Made by a program: the position numbers and the translations under genes. This document shows positions 1 through 6,491 of a DNA stretch of 9,578 bases, in pieces (positions within the stretch are counted from its first letter, which is position 1; each line of letters opens with the position of its first letter). The notes beneath the pieces are model-generated. The model did no database searches, was not told the DNA's origin, and was given only the letters and a program-made list of their open reading frames with translations. Origin of the DNA: Chloroflexia bacterium (lineage in GTDB: Bacteria > Chloroflexota > Chloroflexia > Thermomicrobiales > UBA6265); contig JACCYX010000493.1 in the NCBI GenBank assembly GCA_013696265.1, positions 1 to 9,578 on the forward strand, given 5' to 3'.

Positions 1-1506
1 ATGTGGAACGGGCGAACAGTATCGGTCGTGCTCGGAACCTACGCCGAAAGGGATTCGATTCGGGAAGTCATCGACGGCTTCTTCGCCACCGGCGTGGTCG
101 ATGAAGTTCTGGTCGTGAACAACAACGCCCAGGCGGGAACCAAAGAGGAAGTCGACAAGACGGGCGCCCGCCAGGTCTTCGAATCGAAGCAGGGCTATGG
201 GCACGCCTACCAGCGCGGCCTGGCCGAAGCGACTGGCGACCTCCTGATTCTGGCCGAGCCGGATGGCACGTTTCTCCCGCGAGACGCGGTCAAGCTGCTC
301 ACCTACACGGACGATTGCGACGCCGTCTTTGGTACCCGGACCACGCGCGTGATGATCTGGAGCGGGGCCAATATGGGGCTGTTCCTCAAGTGGGGGAACT
401 GGGCGGTCGCCAAACTGGTGGAAGTGCTGTTCAACACCAGCCATCTCAGCGATGTCGGGTGTACGTACCGGCTCCTGACTCGTGAGACACTGGAGCAGAT
501 CCAGCCAAGGTTTTCGGTCGGCGGCAGTCACTTCGGCCCGGAACTCATGTTGCTCGTGATCACTTCTGGCGCCCGCGTCGTCGAGGTTCCGGTCAACTAC
601 CTGCCTCGGGTTGGCGAATCCTCGGTGACGGGCGATCTGCGCAAGGCAATCAAGCTCGGACTTCAAATGATCGTCTACATCATAATGTTCCGGCTCCGCG
701 TCGCGCGCGGCGGTCGCGTGAAGGCGGCCCCACGCCGCCTCGATGGTGAAGGCATCGAGAGCGACACGGGTGCGTCACGCGCGAATACGGCCGGCCAGTA
801 TGGACAGACCGACTTCGACGCCGTGGCCGATGCCTACGATGAGAGCCTGCCCGATCACGTCGTGAAACACTACATTGACAAGCGAGCGGCGTTTGTTCGC
901 GAGCATGTGCCTATCGGGAGCAAGATCCTGGATGTCGGCTGTGGAACCGGTGTCCTGGCCGAGCGACTCCTTCACGAAGGCTACGATGTCACCGGCGCCG
1001 ACCCATTCACCGCCATGCTCGAGCACATGAAGGTACGCGATCCGAGGCTGAAGACGGTGCACGCACCGGGCCAGAGCCTGCCTTTCGAAGACGGCGCGTT
1101 CGACTTCACGTACTGCGTTGCGGTGATGCACCATGTTGCCGAACCGAAGGATGTTCACGACACGCTGGTCGAAATGTGCCGGGTGACGAAGCCAGGCGGG
1201 CACGTACTGGTGTGGGATCACAACCCACGCAACCCCTACTGGCCGATTCTCATGAAACGCGTGCCGCAGGACACCGGCGCGGAGCGGTTGATCCCGGAAC
1301 GGGAAATCCTCGATGGGCTGGCGGCCGGCCGCGCGACGCCAGTTGAAGCGAAGCCCCTGGGGTTGATGCCCGACTTTACGCCGAAGTTCATGACCGGCAC
1401 GGTTGCCCGGCTGGAGCGCCTCGTCGAGCGAACCCCGCTCCTGAACCGGTTCTGCGCCCACAACGTCATCCTCGCCCGGAAGAGTGTCAAGGTATCCGTC
1501 CAGTGA
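1..1506 (+). CDS. Glycosyltransferase family 2 / SAM-dependent methyltransferase fusion protein
   Basis: Two enzymes in one 501-residue chain. Residues 5-235 are a GT-A family 2 glycosyltransferase of the dolichol/polyprenyl-phosphate sugar transferase type: the nucleotide-sugar site is AEPDGTF at 85-91, followed by FGTRT at 110-114, DVGCTYRLL at 151-159 and FGPELMLLV at 178-186. A hydrophobic stretch at 219-231 may touch the membrane. After a charged linker (about 236-268) comes a class I methyltransferase of the Methyltransf_11 type: motif I ILDVGCGTG at 309-317, an acidic residue in GADPF at 332-336, FDFTYCVAVMHHV at 367-379 and KPGG at 397-400. The likely role is transfer of a sugar to a lipid carrier or glycan plus methylation of the product or a related substrate; substrates cannot be read from sequence. 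It converges on the dTDP-rhamnose operon, which fits a surface polysaccharide locus. The ATG is the first base of the window, so a start further upstream cannot be excluded. Confidence 0.9.
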   Translation: MWNGRTVSVVLGTYAERDSIREVIDGFFATGVVDEVLVVNNNAQAGTKEEVDKTGARQVFESKQGYGHAYQRGLAEATGDLLILAEPDGTFLPRDAVKLLTYTDDCDAVFGTRTTRVMIWSGANMGLFLKWGNWAVAKLVEVLFNTSHLSDVGCTYRLLTRETLEQIQPRFSVGGSHFGPELMLLVITSGARVVEVPVNYLPRVGESSVTGDLRKAIKLGLQMIVYIIMFRLRVARGGRVKAAPRRLDGEGIESDTGASRANTAGQYGQTDFDAVADAYDESLPDHVVKHYIDKRAAFVREHVPIGSKILDVGCGTGVLAERLLHEGYDVTGADPFTAMLEHMKVRDPRLKTVHAPGQSLPFEDGAFDFTYCVAVMHHVAEPKDVHDTLVEMCRVTKPGGHVLVWDHNPRNPYWPILMKRVPQDTGAERLIPEREILDGLAAGRATPVEAKPLGLMPDFTPKFMTGTVARLERLVERTPLLNRFCAHNVILARKSVKVSVQ

Positions 1507-1578
1507 CGCCAAGAAGGCGTGGGCCGTCGAGGGGTCGGTCTTCGACCGCTATTAGTGTCCACTACTTTGACACTGTAC

Positions 1579-1891
1579 GTAGGGGAGCACCTTGTGTGCA
1601 TCTGTGCCAACTCATTCTTGGTAAGCGTACGCCTCGACCGAGTTTTGCGGGAGAAATCCGGTGAAAACGCGCGACCATCTCGGCAGCATCGGGATCCGAT
1701 CACTGGTTCTGGGCGCAAATCAGGCAGACGCCCAACGATTGGCGGGTGAATCATCGGCAAACCCCCTGACCCTTGATACGAGGTGACGCATGGTTCTTGA
1801 CCAACTCGGTATTTAGTTGGCACAGATGACCTTGTGTGCTCCCGTGACTTGGCGATCCCGGACCACGGGAGCACACAAGGTGCTCCCCTAC
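1579..1891. mobile_element. MITE-like element with 34-bp terminal inverted repeats, no coding content
   Basis: The left end 1579-1612 is the reverse complement of two blocks at the right end: 1579-1599 pairs perfectly with 1871-1891 (21 bp), and 1599-1612 pairs perfectly with 1815-1828 (14 bp, sharing base 1599). The right arm is therefore the same 34-bp repeat split by 42 bases (1829-1870). The outer tip reads gTAGGGG at the left and CCCCTAc at the right, so a TA dinucleotide (1580-1581 and 1889-1890) sits at both edges, as expected for TA-targeting IS630/Tc1-mariner-type miniature elements. The interior of about 200 bases encodes no transposase. The family assignment is an inference; the repeat structure itself is seen directly. 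Confidence 0.7.
1829..1881. repeat. Nested perfect 18-bp stem hairpin in the right arm of the MITE-like element
   Basis: Bases 1829-1846 (accttgtgtgctcccgtg) are exactly complementary to 1864-1881, with a 17-base loop. The 3' half is shared with the terminal repeat of the larger element. A third fold is also possible: gggagcac/gtgctccc at 1867-1874 and 1880-1887 with a 5-base loop. The same core, accttgtgtgc, occurs in direct orientation at 1589-1599. With no T-tract beside it, this looks like a palindromic repeat unit rather than a simple terminator, although it lies between two convergent genes and could stop transcription from either side. Confidence 0.7.
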
Positions 1892-1903
1892 CCGTCTCGT
1901 AAT

Positions 1904-2479
1904 CTATCGCGAGTCCCGATCGGGGTATTGCTCGACCGTTGGTAGCGCGTCGCGGGGAATTGCGGCCAGGCGTGGTGCGTCGGAATCCTTTGCGGAAAGC
2001 GTCGGTTCCACGATCGGCCATGAAATGCCGATATCCGGATCGTCCCACCGTAAACTGTGGTCGTATTCGGGTCGGTAGAGTTCCGTACATTTGTAGGCAA
2101 AGAGCGCGGTCTCGCTGGTGACGACGAATCCGTGCGCGAACCCGGCCGGCACGTAGAACTGGCGTTTGTTCTCTGACGACAACGTCACGCCGTGCCACCT
2201 GCCGAAGGTGGCTGAACCCACCCTGATGTCCACCGCCACGTCGAAGACTTCACCCTGGAGAACCTGGACGAGTTTGCCCTGGGCGTCAGGTTCCTGATAG
2301 TGCAACCCGCGCAAGACGCCCTTCGCGGAAAGGGAGAGGTTGTCCTGCACGAACGCCGGCATCCCCGCCGCCGCGTAGCGCTCGGACTGCCACGTCTCGA
2401 CAAAGAACCCGCGTGAATCCCCGAACACCTTGAGCTCGATGATCAGGACACCAGGTAGCGGCGTCTCAAGAATATTCAT
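1904..2479 (-). CDS. rfbC: dTDP-4-dehydrorhamnose 3,5-epimerase
   Basis: RfbC/RmlC epimerises C3 and C5 of dTDP-4-keto-6-deoxy-D-glucose, the third step of dTDP-L-rhamnose synthesis, in the cytoplasm as a cupin-fold dimer. The product is 191 residues, a usual length. Visible family features are FGDSRGFFVETW (19-30), VLRGLHYQ (55-62) with the probable catalytic base His60, GKLVQVL (68-74), VAVDIR (81-86), FYVPAGFAHGF (108-118), and AYKCTELY (128-135) carrying the probable catalytic Tyr129. The start at 2479 is chosen because it overlaps the rfbA stop (ATGA) and has GAGG at 2487-2490 seven bases upstream; an open frame continues upstream but only as a shadow of rfbA. It is the last gene of the operon. 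Confidence 0.96.
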   Translation of the reverse strand: MNILETPLPGVLIIELKVFGDSRGFFVETWQSERYAAAGMPAFVQDNLSLSAKGVLRGLHYQEPDAQGKLVQVLQGEVFDVAVDIRVGSATFGRWHGVTLSSENKRQFYVPAGFAHGFVVTSETALFAYKCTELYRPEYDHSLRWDDPDIGISWPIVEPTLSAKDSDAPRLAAIPRDALPTVEQYPDRDSR

Positions 2480-3357
2480 GTCGCTTCCTCTTCTTCCAGC
2501 AGACCCCTCAGGTAGTCGCCGTACCCGTTCTGGAGCGGCCTGGCGAGCCGTTCGAGGGCCGCGGCGTCGATGAAGCCCATGCGATAGGCGATCTCTTCGG
2601 GACAGGCGATCTTGAGGCCCTGTCGCTGTTCGATGATGTGGACGAAGTTGGCGGCCTGCAACAGTGACTCGTGGGTGCCGGTGTCCAGCCAGGCGGTGCC
2701 CCGGCCGAGCGTCTCCACCTTGAGTTGCCCCCGGCGCAGGTACTCCAGGTTGACGTCGGTGATCTCGTACTCGCCTCGCGCCGAGGGCGTGAGGTTGCGG
2801 GCGATGTCCAGCACCTGGTTGTCGTAGAAGTAGAGTCCGGTAACGGCGTAGTGGGACCGAGGGTGGGTTGGCTTCTCCTCCAACCCCACGACCGTGCCCG
2901 AGGCGTCGAACTCGATCACGCCGTAGCGTTCGGGATCGTGGACGTAGTAGCCAAAGACCGTCGCTCCCGACGGCTGGGCCGCCGCCCGCTGCAAGGTGGT
3001 CGAGAGTCCCTGGCCGTAGTATATGTTGTCGCCCAGAATCAGGGCCGCCGAATCGAGACCGACGAACTCCCGTCCAATCACGAACGCTTGCGCCAGGCCG
3101 TTGGGTTCCGGTTGGGAGGCGTACGAGATCGTCACGCCCCATTGGCTGCCGTCCCCAAGCAAGGCGGCAAAGCGTGGCGTATCTTCCGGAGTCGAGATAA
3201 TCAGCAAGTCGCGAATGCCGGCCAGCAGCAGGACGCTGATCGGGTAGTAGATCATCGGTTTGTCGTAGACCGGCAAGAGTTGCTTGCTCATGACGTGGGT
3301 GAGGGGATGCAGGCGCGTGCCGGCGCCTCCCGCCAGGACGATGCCCTTGGTCAGCAT
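2476..3357 (-). CDS. rfbA: Glucose-1-phosphate thymidylyltransferase
   Basis: RfbA/RmlA joins dTTP and alpha-D-glucose-1-phosphate to give dTDP-glucose and pyrophosphate, the first step of the rhamnose pathway. The 293-residue length equals typical RmlA proteins. Features seen: nucleotide-binding GGAGTRLHPLT (10-20), SKQLLPVYDKPMIYYP (24-39) with the family's conserved Lys25, LILGDNIYYG (106-115) with the metal-binding Asp110, GLEEKPTHP (158-166), GEYEITDVN (195-203) and WLDTGTH (223-229) with the second metal Asp225. The ATG at 3357 overlaps the rfbB stop by one base (TGATG) and has AGGGGA at 3365-3370 seven bases upstream. Its TGA overlaps the rfbC start by four bases, so the three genes are probably translationally coupled. 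Confidence 0.97.
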   Translation of the reverse strand: MLTKGIVLAGGAGTRLHPLTHVMSKQLLPVYDKPMIYYPISVLLLAGIRDLLIISTPEDTPRFAALLGDGSQWGVTISYASQPEPNGLAQAFVIGREFVGLDSAALILGDNIYYGQGLSTTLQRAAAQPSGATVFGYYVHDPERYGVIEFDASGTVVGLEEKPTHPRSHYAVTGLYFYDNQVLDIARNLTPSARGEYEITDVNLEYLRRGQLKVETLGRGTAWLDTGTHESLLQAANFVHIIEQRQGLKIACPEEIAYRMGFIDAAALERLARPLQNGYGDYLRGLLEEEEAT

Positions 3358-4400
3358 CAGGCGGTCCCCTGGCGCACGGTCGCCAGCTCATGGCCAAGAA
3401 GCCGCGCGCACCAATCGGTGTTCGACACATACCACTCCACCGTCTTACGGAGACCGGAGGAGAGCGTCTGTGACGGGCGCCAGCCGAGGTCGCGTTGGAT
3501 CTTGCTGGCGTCGATGGCGTAGCGAAGATCGTGACCGGGACGATCCGTCACGAACCGCATCAGCGACGCATGCGGGGCGTGCGGAGAACCGGGCAGGAGA
3601 TCATCGAGCACTGAGCAAATCTCCCGCACCAGGTCCACGTTGCTCCGCTCGTTGTTGCCGCCGATGGTATACGTCTCGCCGGGCCGCCCGTCACGGAGGA
3701 TCGCCGCGAGTGCCTGGGCGTGATCGTCGACGAACAGCCAGTCGCGCACGTTCTGGCCCGCCCCGTAGATCGGCAAGGGTTTGCCGGTGAGCGCATTCAG
3801 GACGATGACCGGGATCAGCTTTTCGGGAAATTGATATGGTCCATAGTTGTTTGAGCAGTTCGTGATGATCGTCGGAAGCCCGTAGGTGTGGAACCAGGCC
3901 CGTGCCAGGTGGTCCGATGCCGCCTTCGACGCCGAATAGGGAGAATTGGGACGGTACGGAGACGCTTCGGAAAAGACTCCGTCATCGCCCAATGCGCCGA
4001 AAACCTCATCGGTCGAAACGTGGACAAACCGAAATTTGCAGGTGGGATATGTCGCGAGGTATGCGCGCGCGGCCTCCAGCAGCGTGTACGTGCCGAAGAT
4101 GTTGGTCTGGATGAAGTCTGCCGGGCGATCAATCGACCGGTCCACATGCGACTCGGCCGCCAGATGCAGCACCGCCGTTGGCTGGTACGCCTCGAATATA
4201 CGTTCGATCGCCGCGCCATCGCAGATGTCGACCTGCTCGAACGCATATCGTTCATGGTCCCGGACAGCTTCGGTCGCGGCGTCACTCCCCGCGTACGTCA
4301 ACTTGTCGACGTTGACGACGCTCTCTTCCTGCACCAGCACAAGATGGCGCACCACCGCGGAGCCGATGAACCCCGAGCCTCCGGTCACGATGATGGTCAT
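3357..4400 (-). CDS. rfbB: dTDP-glucose 4,6-dehydratase
   Basis: RfbB/RmlB is an NAD-dependent extended short-chain dehydrogenase that turns dTDP-D-glucose into dTDP-4-keto-6-deoxy-D-glucose. The 347 residues show the Rossmann motif VTGGSGFIGS (5-14), VDKLTYAG (31-38), LAAESHVDRSI (80-90), the catalytic STDEVFG (129-135: Thr130, Asp131, Glu132), YSASK (155-159, catalytic Tyr155 and Lys159) and NCSNNYGPYQFPEKLIP (181-197). The start at 4400 is preferred over an in-frame ATG at 4439 because a strong AAGGAGG lies at 4406-4412, inside the longer version, and because the Rossmann strand begins directly after Met1. There is a 63-base gap from the rfbD stop. Confidence 0.97.
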   Translation of the reverse strand: MTIIVTGGSGFIGSAVVRHLVLVQEESVVNVDKLTYAGSDAATEAVRDHERYAFEQVDICDGAAIERIFEAYQPTAVLHLAAESHVDRSIDRPADFIQTNIFGTYTLLEAARAYLATYPTCKFRFVHVSTDEVFGALGDDGVFSEASPYRPNSPYSASKAASDHLARAWFHTYGLPTIITNCSNNYGPYQFPEKLIPVIVLNALTGKPLPIYGAGQNVRDWLFVDDHAQALAAILRDGRPGETYTIGGNNERSNVDLVREICSVLDDLLPGSPHAPHASLMRFVTDRPGHDLRYAIDASKIQRDLGWRPSQTLSSGLRKTVEWYVSNTDWCARLLGHELATVRQGTA

Positions 4401-4405
4401 GTAAC

Positions 4406-4412
4406 CCTCCTT
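4406..4412 (-). promoter_or_regulatory. Shine-Dalgarno site deciding the rfbB start
   Basis: On the minus strand AAGGAGG stands five bases before the ATG at 4400. It is the strongest ribosome site in the operon and rules against the 13-residue longer N-terminus. A distinct strong site suits a gene lying behind a 63-base gap, in contrast to the overlapping genes that follow it. Confidence 0.8.
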
Positions 4413-4463
4413 CATGAACGCTGTGATGGATGTTGGCACCGTCAGGTTGATTGAGACAAGTAG

Positions 4464-5375
4464 CTATTTCTGGCCCGATTGCAGTTCGTTCGCGAGTTGC
4501 GGCATGTGCGACGCGAGAGCGTCGGACCATGGCCGCAACGTCACCCCAACCGCTGCCGCCCGTTCATTCTTGAGCGAACTGTCGGCTGGACGCCGCGCGG
4601 GAAGCGGGTATTGCAGGAGAAACGCTTCCACGCTCGTCGGCTGGATCCGTTCCGGGTCCAGGCCCGCCAGGGATGCGACCTGACGGGCAAGCTCGAAGCG
4701 GCTTGTCGTTCCCTGGTTGGTCAAATGAACGATACCCGGCTGGCGCAATTCGACCAGGCGAACGAGTGATTTCGCCAGGTCACCGGCAAATGTCGGGTTG
4801 CCACGTTCATCTTCCACCACCTCGATTGTGGGGCGGGCGGCAAGCAGGTTGAGGATCGAGCGCGGAAAATGCTTGCCCTTCCCGCCGTACACCCAGGCCG
4901 TCCGCGCGATGGCGAACGTGTCGCTCGCCTCAAGGACGGCCATCTCCCCCGCTCGCTTCGACGACCCATAGACCGAAATGGGATCAGTCGGCGCGTCCTC
5001 AACGTATGGCGGCGCGGCGCCGGAGAACACGAAGTCGGTACTCACCGCAAGCAGCCAGGCGCCTGATCGCGCGGCGGCGTGCGCCACGTTGTCCGCACCC
5101 AGGTGGTTAATCCGATCCGCCGCCGCGGCATCCTTCTCGCACCCGTCAACATCGGTCATGGCTGCGGCGTGGATGATAGCGTCGGGTTCCGCCTCGTCGA
5201 TGGCGCGGTCGATCGCCCGCGGATCCGCGATATCGACCGCCGTATCAACGTTCGGTCCCTCGCGGTGACCGAACGCGATCGGGGTCGCTCCGGCATCGGC
5301 CAAGGCCCGAACCAGGTAGGTTCCGAGTTGACCGGCGGCGCCAGTCACGACGATCCGTTGACCGGCAAGTGCCAT
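4464..5375 (-). CDS. rfbD: dTDP-4-dehydrorhamnose reductase
   Basis: RfbD/RmlD carries out the last step, NAD(P)H-dependent reduction of dTDP-4-keto-L-rhamnose to dTDP-L-rhamnose. The 303-residue protein, close to the usual 280-300, shows the cofactor motif VVTGAAGQLG (9-18), VDIADP (47-52), IIHAAAMTDVDGCE (67-80), STDFVFSG (112-119), the catalytic pair in YGSSK (Tyr136, Lys140), ARTAWVYG (157-164), DERGNPTFAGDLA (189-201) and the sugar-binding RPADSSL (262-268). The ATG at 5375 is chosen because the Rossmann strand starts right after it. A TTG at 5417 would add 14 residues but has no usable ribosome site; the site for 5375 is also weak (GGAAA about nine bases away). It is the first gene of the operon. 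Confidence 0.95.
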   Translation of the reverse strand: MALAGQRIVVTGAAGQLGTYLVRALADAGATPIAFGHREGPNVDTAVDIADPRAIDRAIDEAEPDAIIHAAAMTDVDGCEKDAAAADRINHLGADNVAHAAARSGAWLLAVSTDFVFSGAAPPYVEDAPTDPISVYGSSKRAGEMAVLEASDTFAIARTAWVYGGKGKHFPRSILNLLAARPTIEVVEDERGNPTFAGDLAKSLVRLVELRQPGIVHLTNQGTTSRFELARQVASLAGLDPERIQPTSVEAFLLQYPLPARRPADSSLKNERAAAVGVTLRPWSDALASHMPQLANELQSGQK

Positions 5376-5454
5376 CCCGGCGATTTCCGCGTTCCCATCA
5401 GCCAATCCATACCTCAACTTTCCAACAACTGATGTCCCGCGCCTTCAATGGGTT

Positions 5455-5535
5455 GGTGGGATTCGGCCCACCGGAACGTCTTGCGTTCCCCTGACCGCGG
5501 GTCCTGCTCGGATCGTCCGTACGCGATGGCATCGC
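5455..5535. repeat. Row of five short perfect hairpins, possible structured leader RNA
   Basis: Five stem-loops follow each other almost without gaps: ggtggg/cccacc (5455-5460, 5467-5472), ggaacg/cgttcc (5473-5478, 5484-5489), gacc/ggtc (5493-5496, 5500-5503), cgga/tccg (5509-5512, 5516-5519) and gcgat/atcgc (5523-5527, 5531-5535). Loops are 3 to 6 bases. All stems are Watson-Crick, so either strand could fold. On the minus strand this would be in the leader of the rfb operon, 80 to 160 bases before rfbD. On the plus strand it would be 140 to 220 bases before the gene at 5675. The function is unknown. Confidence 0.4.
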
Positions 5536-5663
5536 CCACACAACGCAAGAATTGACGAATAAGACGGCACATCGAAGGCACGCATCACTCTAGACTACAC
5601 CAGATTATGCCGGAGATGGATCGTCGGAAAGGCTACTCGGTCCTCTGCAGAGGCGTGTACAAC

Positions 5664-5668
5664 AGGAG
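5664..5668 (+). promoter_or_regulatory. Shine-Dalgarno site for the GTG start at 5675
   Basis: AGGAG lies six bases before GTG 5675 and fixes this non-ATG codon as the start. Confidence 0.75.
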
Positions 5669-5674
5669 TTTCAC

Positions 5675-6460
5675 GTGCGTCAGCTTCCTGCCTTCATTAC
5701 CACCGTGCATGATCCCGAACGTCGACTGCTTGCCATGATCGAGGGTTCGGGAGCGGCGCTCGCGGCGTACCGCGCCGTCTACGCATTCGTCACCGAGCCT
5801 ACTCATCCCCAGATTATTGAGGCGTTGCTGGCAGCCGGGGTTTCAGTTGATGTGGGGCCAGCTGGGGCCTCAGGAGTGGGCCAGCGGCGTGTCCTCGCCA
5901 TCGCCGTCGCGGCGGAGCATGAGGACATCTTCTATTGTGACTTCGACCGCTGGCTTCACTGGGCAGGTTCGTATCCCCAGGAGTTGTCCGGACTCGCCGA
6001 TCGGATCGAAGAGCACCACGCTGACGCCTGGTACATCTGCCTGGGCCGCTCCGACCGCGCGTTGGCGACCCATCCGATTGCCCAATCCCTGCCCGAACAC
6101 ATCACCAACCGGGCACTGTCGACGGTGGCCGGGACGCGCCTTGATGCGACGGCGGGCGCCGCCTGGATACGTTCAGCGGGGACCAGGCTCATCCTCGCGG
6201 GATCGACCGCGACGACCAAGGCCACGGACCTCGAATGGCCGGGATTGGTCATCAGGGCGGAGAGGGAACGCGTGCAGGGCGCGTTCCTCGAAGGGTTGGA
6301 ATTCGAGACGGCGGACGCCTATCCGGCTGAAATCGCCCGGCTGGGATCGGTTGACGCATGGATGCAAGATACCTACGACCGGCCGCAAGTGTTTCGAGAC
6401 AGGCTCCAGCTTGCCGCCGATTCCATCGCGGCCCTGATGGATGTCACGGGTGAATCCTGA
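5675..6460 (+). CDS. Uncharacterised protein, possible GT-A-like nucleotide-sugar transferase fold
   Basis: A 261-residue soluble-looking protein with no signal peptide or membrane segment. I do not recognise it as a named family. Several features recall GT-A glycosyltransferases: an N-terminal alternating strand/helix part (VYAFVTEPTHPQIIEALLAA, 35-54), FYCDFDRWLHW (86-96) where DFD could be a metal-binding DxD motif, YICLGRSDRA (120-129), ATHPIAQ (131-137), LDATAGAAWI (156-165) and ATDLEWPGL (183-191). A GR, DxTAGA and TDxEWP arrangement of this kind would suit a nucleotide-sugar pocket, but this is inference. The GTG start is supported by AGGAG six bases upstream. The gene is divergent from the rhamnose operon and ends 31 bases from the convergent acetyltransferase gene. 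Confidence is high that it is a gene and low on function. Confidence 0.85.
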   Translation: MRQLPAFITTVHDPERRLLAMIEGSGAALAAYRAVYAFVTEPTHPQIIEALLAAGVSVDVGPAGASGVGQRRVLAIAVAAEHEDIFYCDFDRWLHWAGSYPQELSGLADRIEEHHADAWYICLGRSDRALATHPIAQSLPEHITNRALSTVAGTRLDATAGAAWIRSAGTRLILAGSTATTKATDLEWPGLVIRAERERVQGAFLEGLEFETADAYPAEIARLGSVDAWMQDTYDRPQVFRDRLQLAADSIAALMDVTGES

Positions 6461-6491
6461 AACCAATGACCGTCGTGTCCTTCGGCCGTAT

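Larger units (their letters stand above)
1507..1903. other. Intergenic region between convergent genes, mostly a MITE-like element
   Basis: About 400 bases between the stops of the fusion gene and rfbC. Right after the fusion-gene stop lie two weak hairpins: acgcc/ggcgt at 1506-1510 and 1516-1520, and cggtc/gaccg at 1536-1540 and 1544-1548. Neither has a T-tract, so neither is a clear terminator. A third small stem, agtgtc/gacact (1554-1559 and 1569-1574), lies just outside the repeat element. From 1579 to 1891 the space is filled by an inverted-repeat element described separately. Its interior also has a 6-bp stem, tgggcg/cgccca (1710-1715 and 1729-1734). I see no credible gene here: the open frame at 1519-1749 has no ribosome site and no domain-like composition. 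Confidence 0.6.
5376..5674. other. Divergent intergenic region with five tandem hairpins
   Basis: This 299-base space separates rfbD (minus) from the gene at 5675 (plus), so it must hold the rfb operon promoter and probably one for the other gene. I searched both strands for -35/-10 pairs and found none convincing. A TTGACG at 5552-5557 on the plus strand has no proper -10 at 16-18 bases, and minus-strand CATAAT at 5604-5609 has no -35 partner. Bases 5455-5535 form a row of short perfect inverted repeats, listed separately. Confidence 0.5.

Noticed and set aside
1519..1749. 76-residue plus-strand frame in the intergenic repeat region
   Set aside because: It has no ribosome site, begins next to the fusion-gene stop and reads through the MITE terminal repeat.
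1904..3430. 508-residue minus-strand frame containing rfbC
   Set aside because: Only the last 191 codons are RfbC; the rest is an out-of-frame reading of rfbA and part of rfbB, rich in R, P and G. There is no evidence of a fusion.
5484..5519. T-box-like string: ACCGCGGG followed at a distance by ATCGTCC
   Set aside because: The preceding bases do not match the conserved AGGGTGG part, the bases fall into simple local hairpins instead, no stem I or specifier loop is visible, and the downstream gene is not an aminoacyl-tRNA or amino-acid gene.
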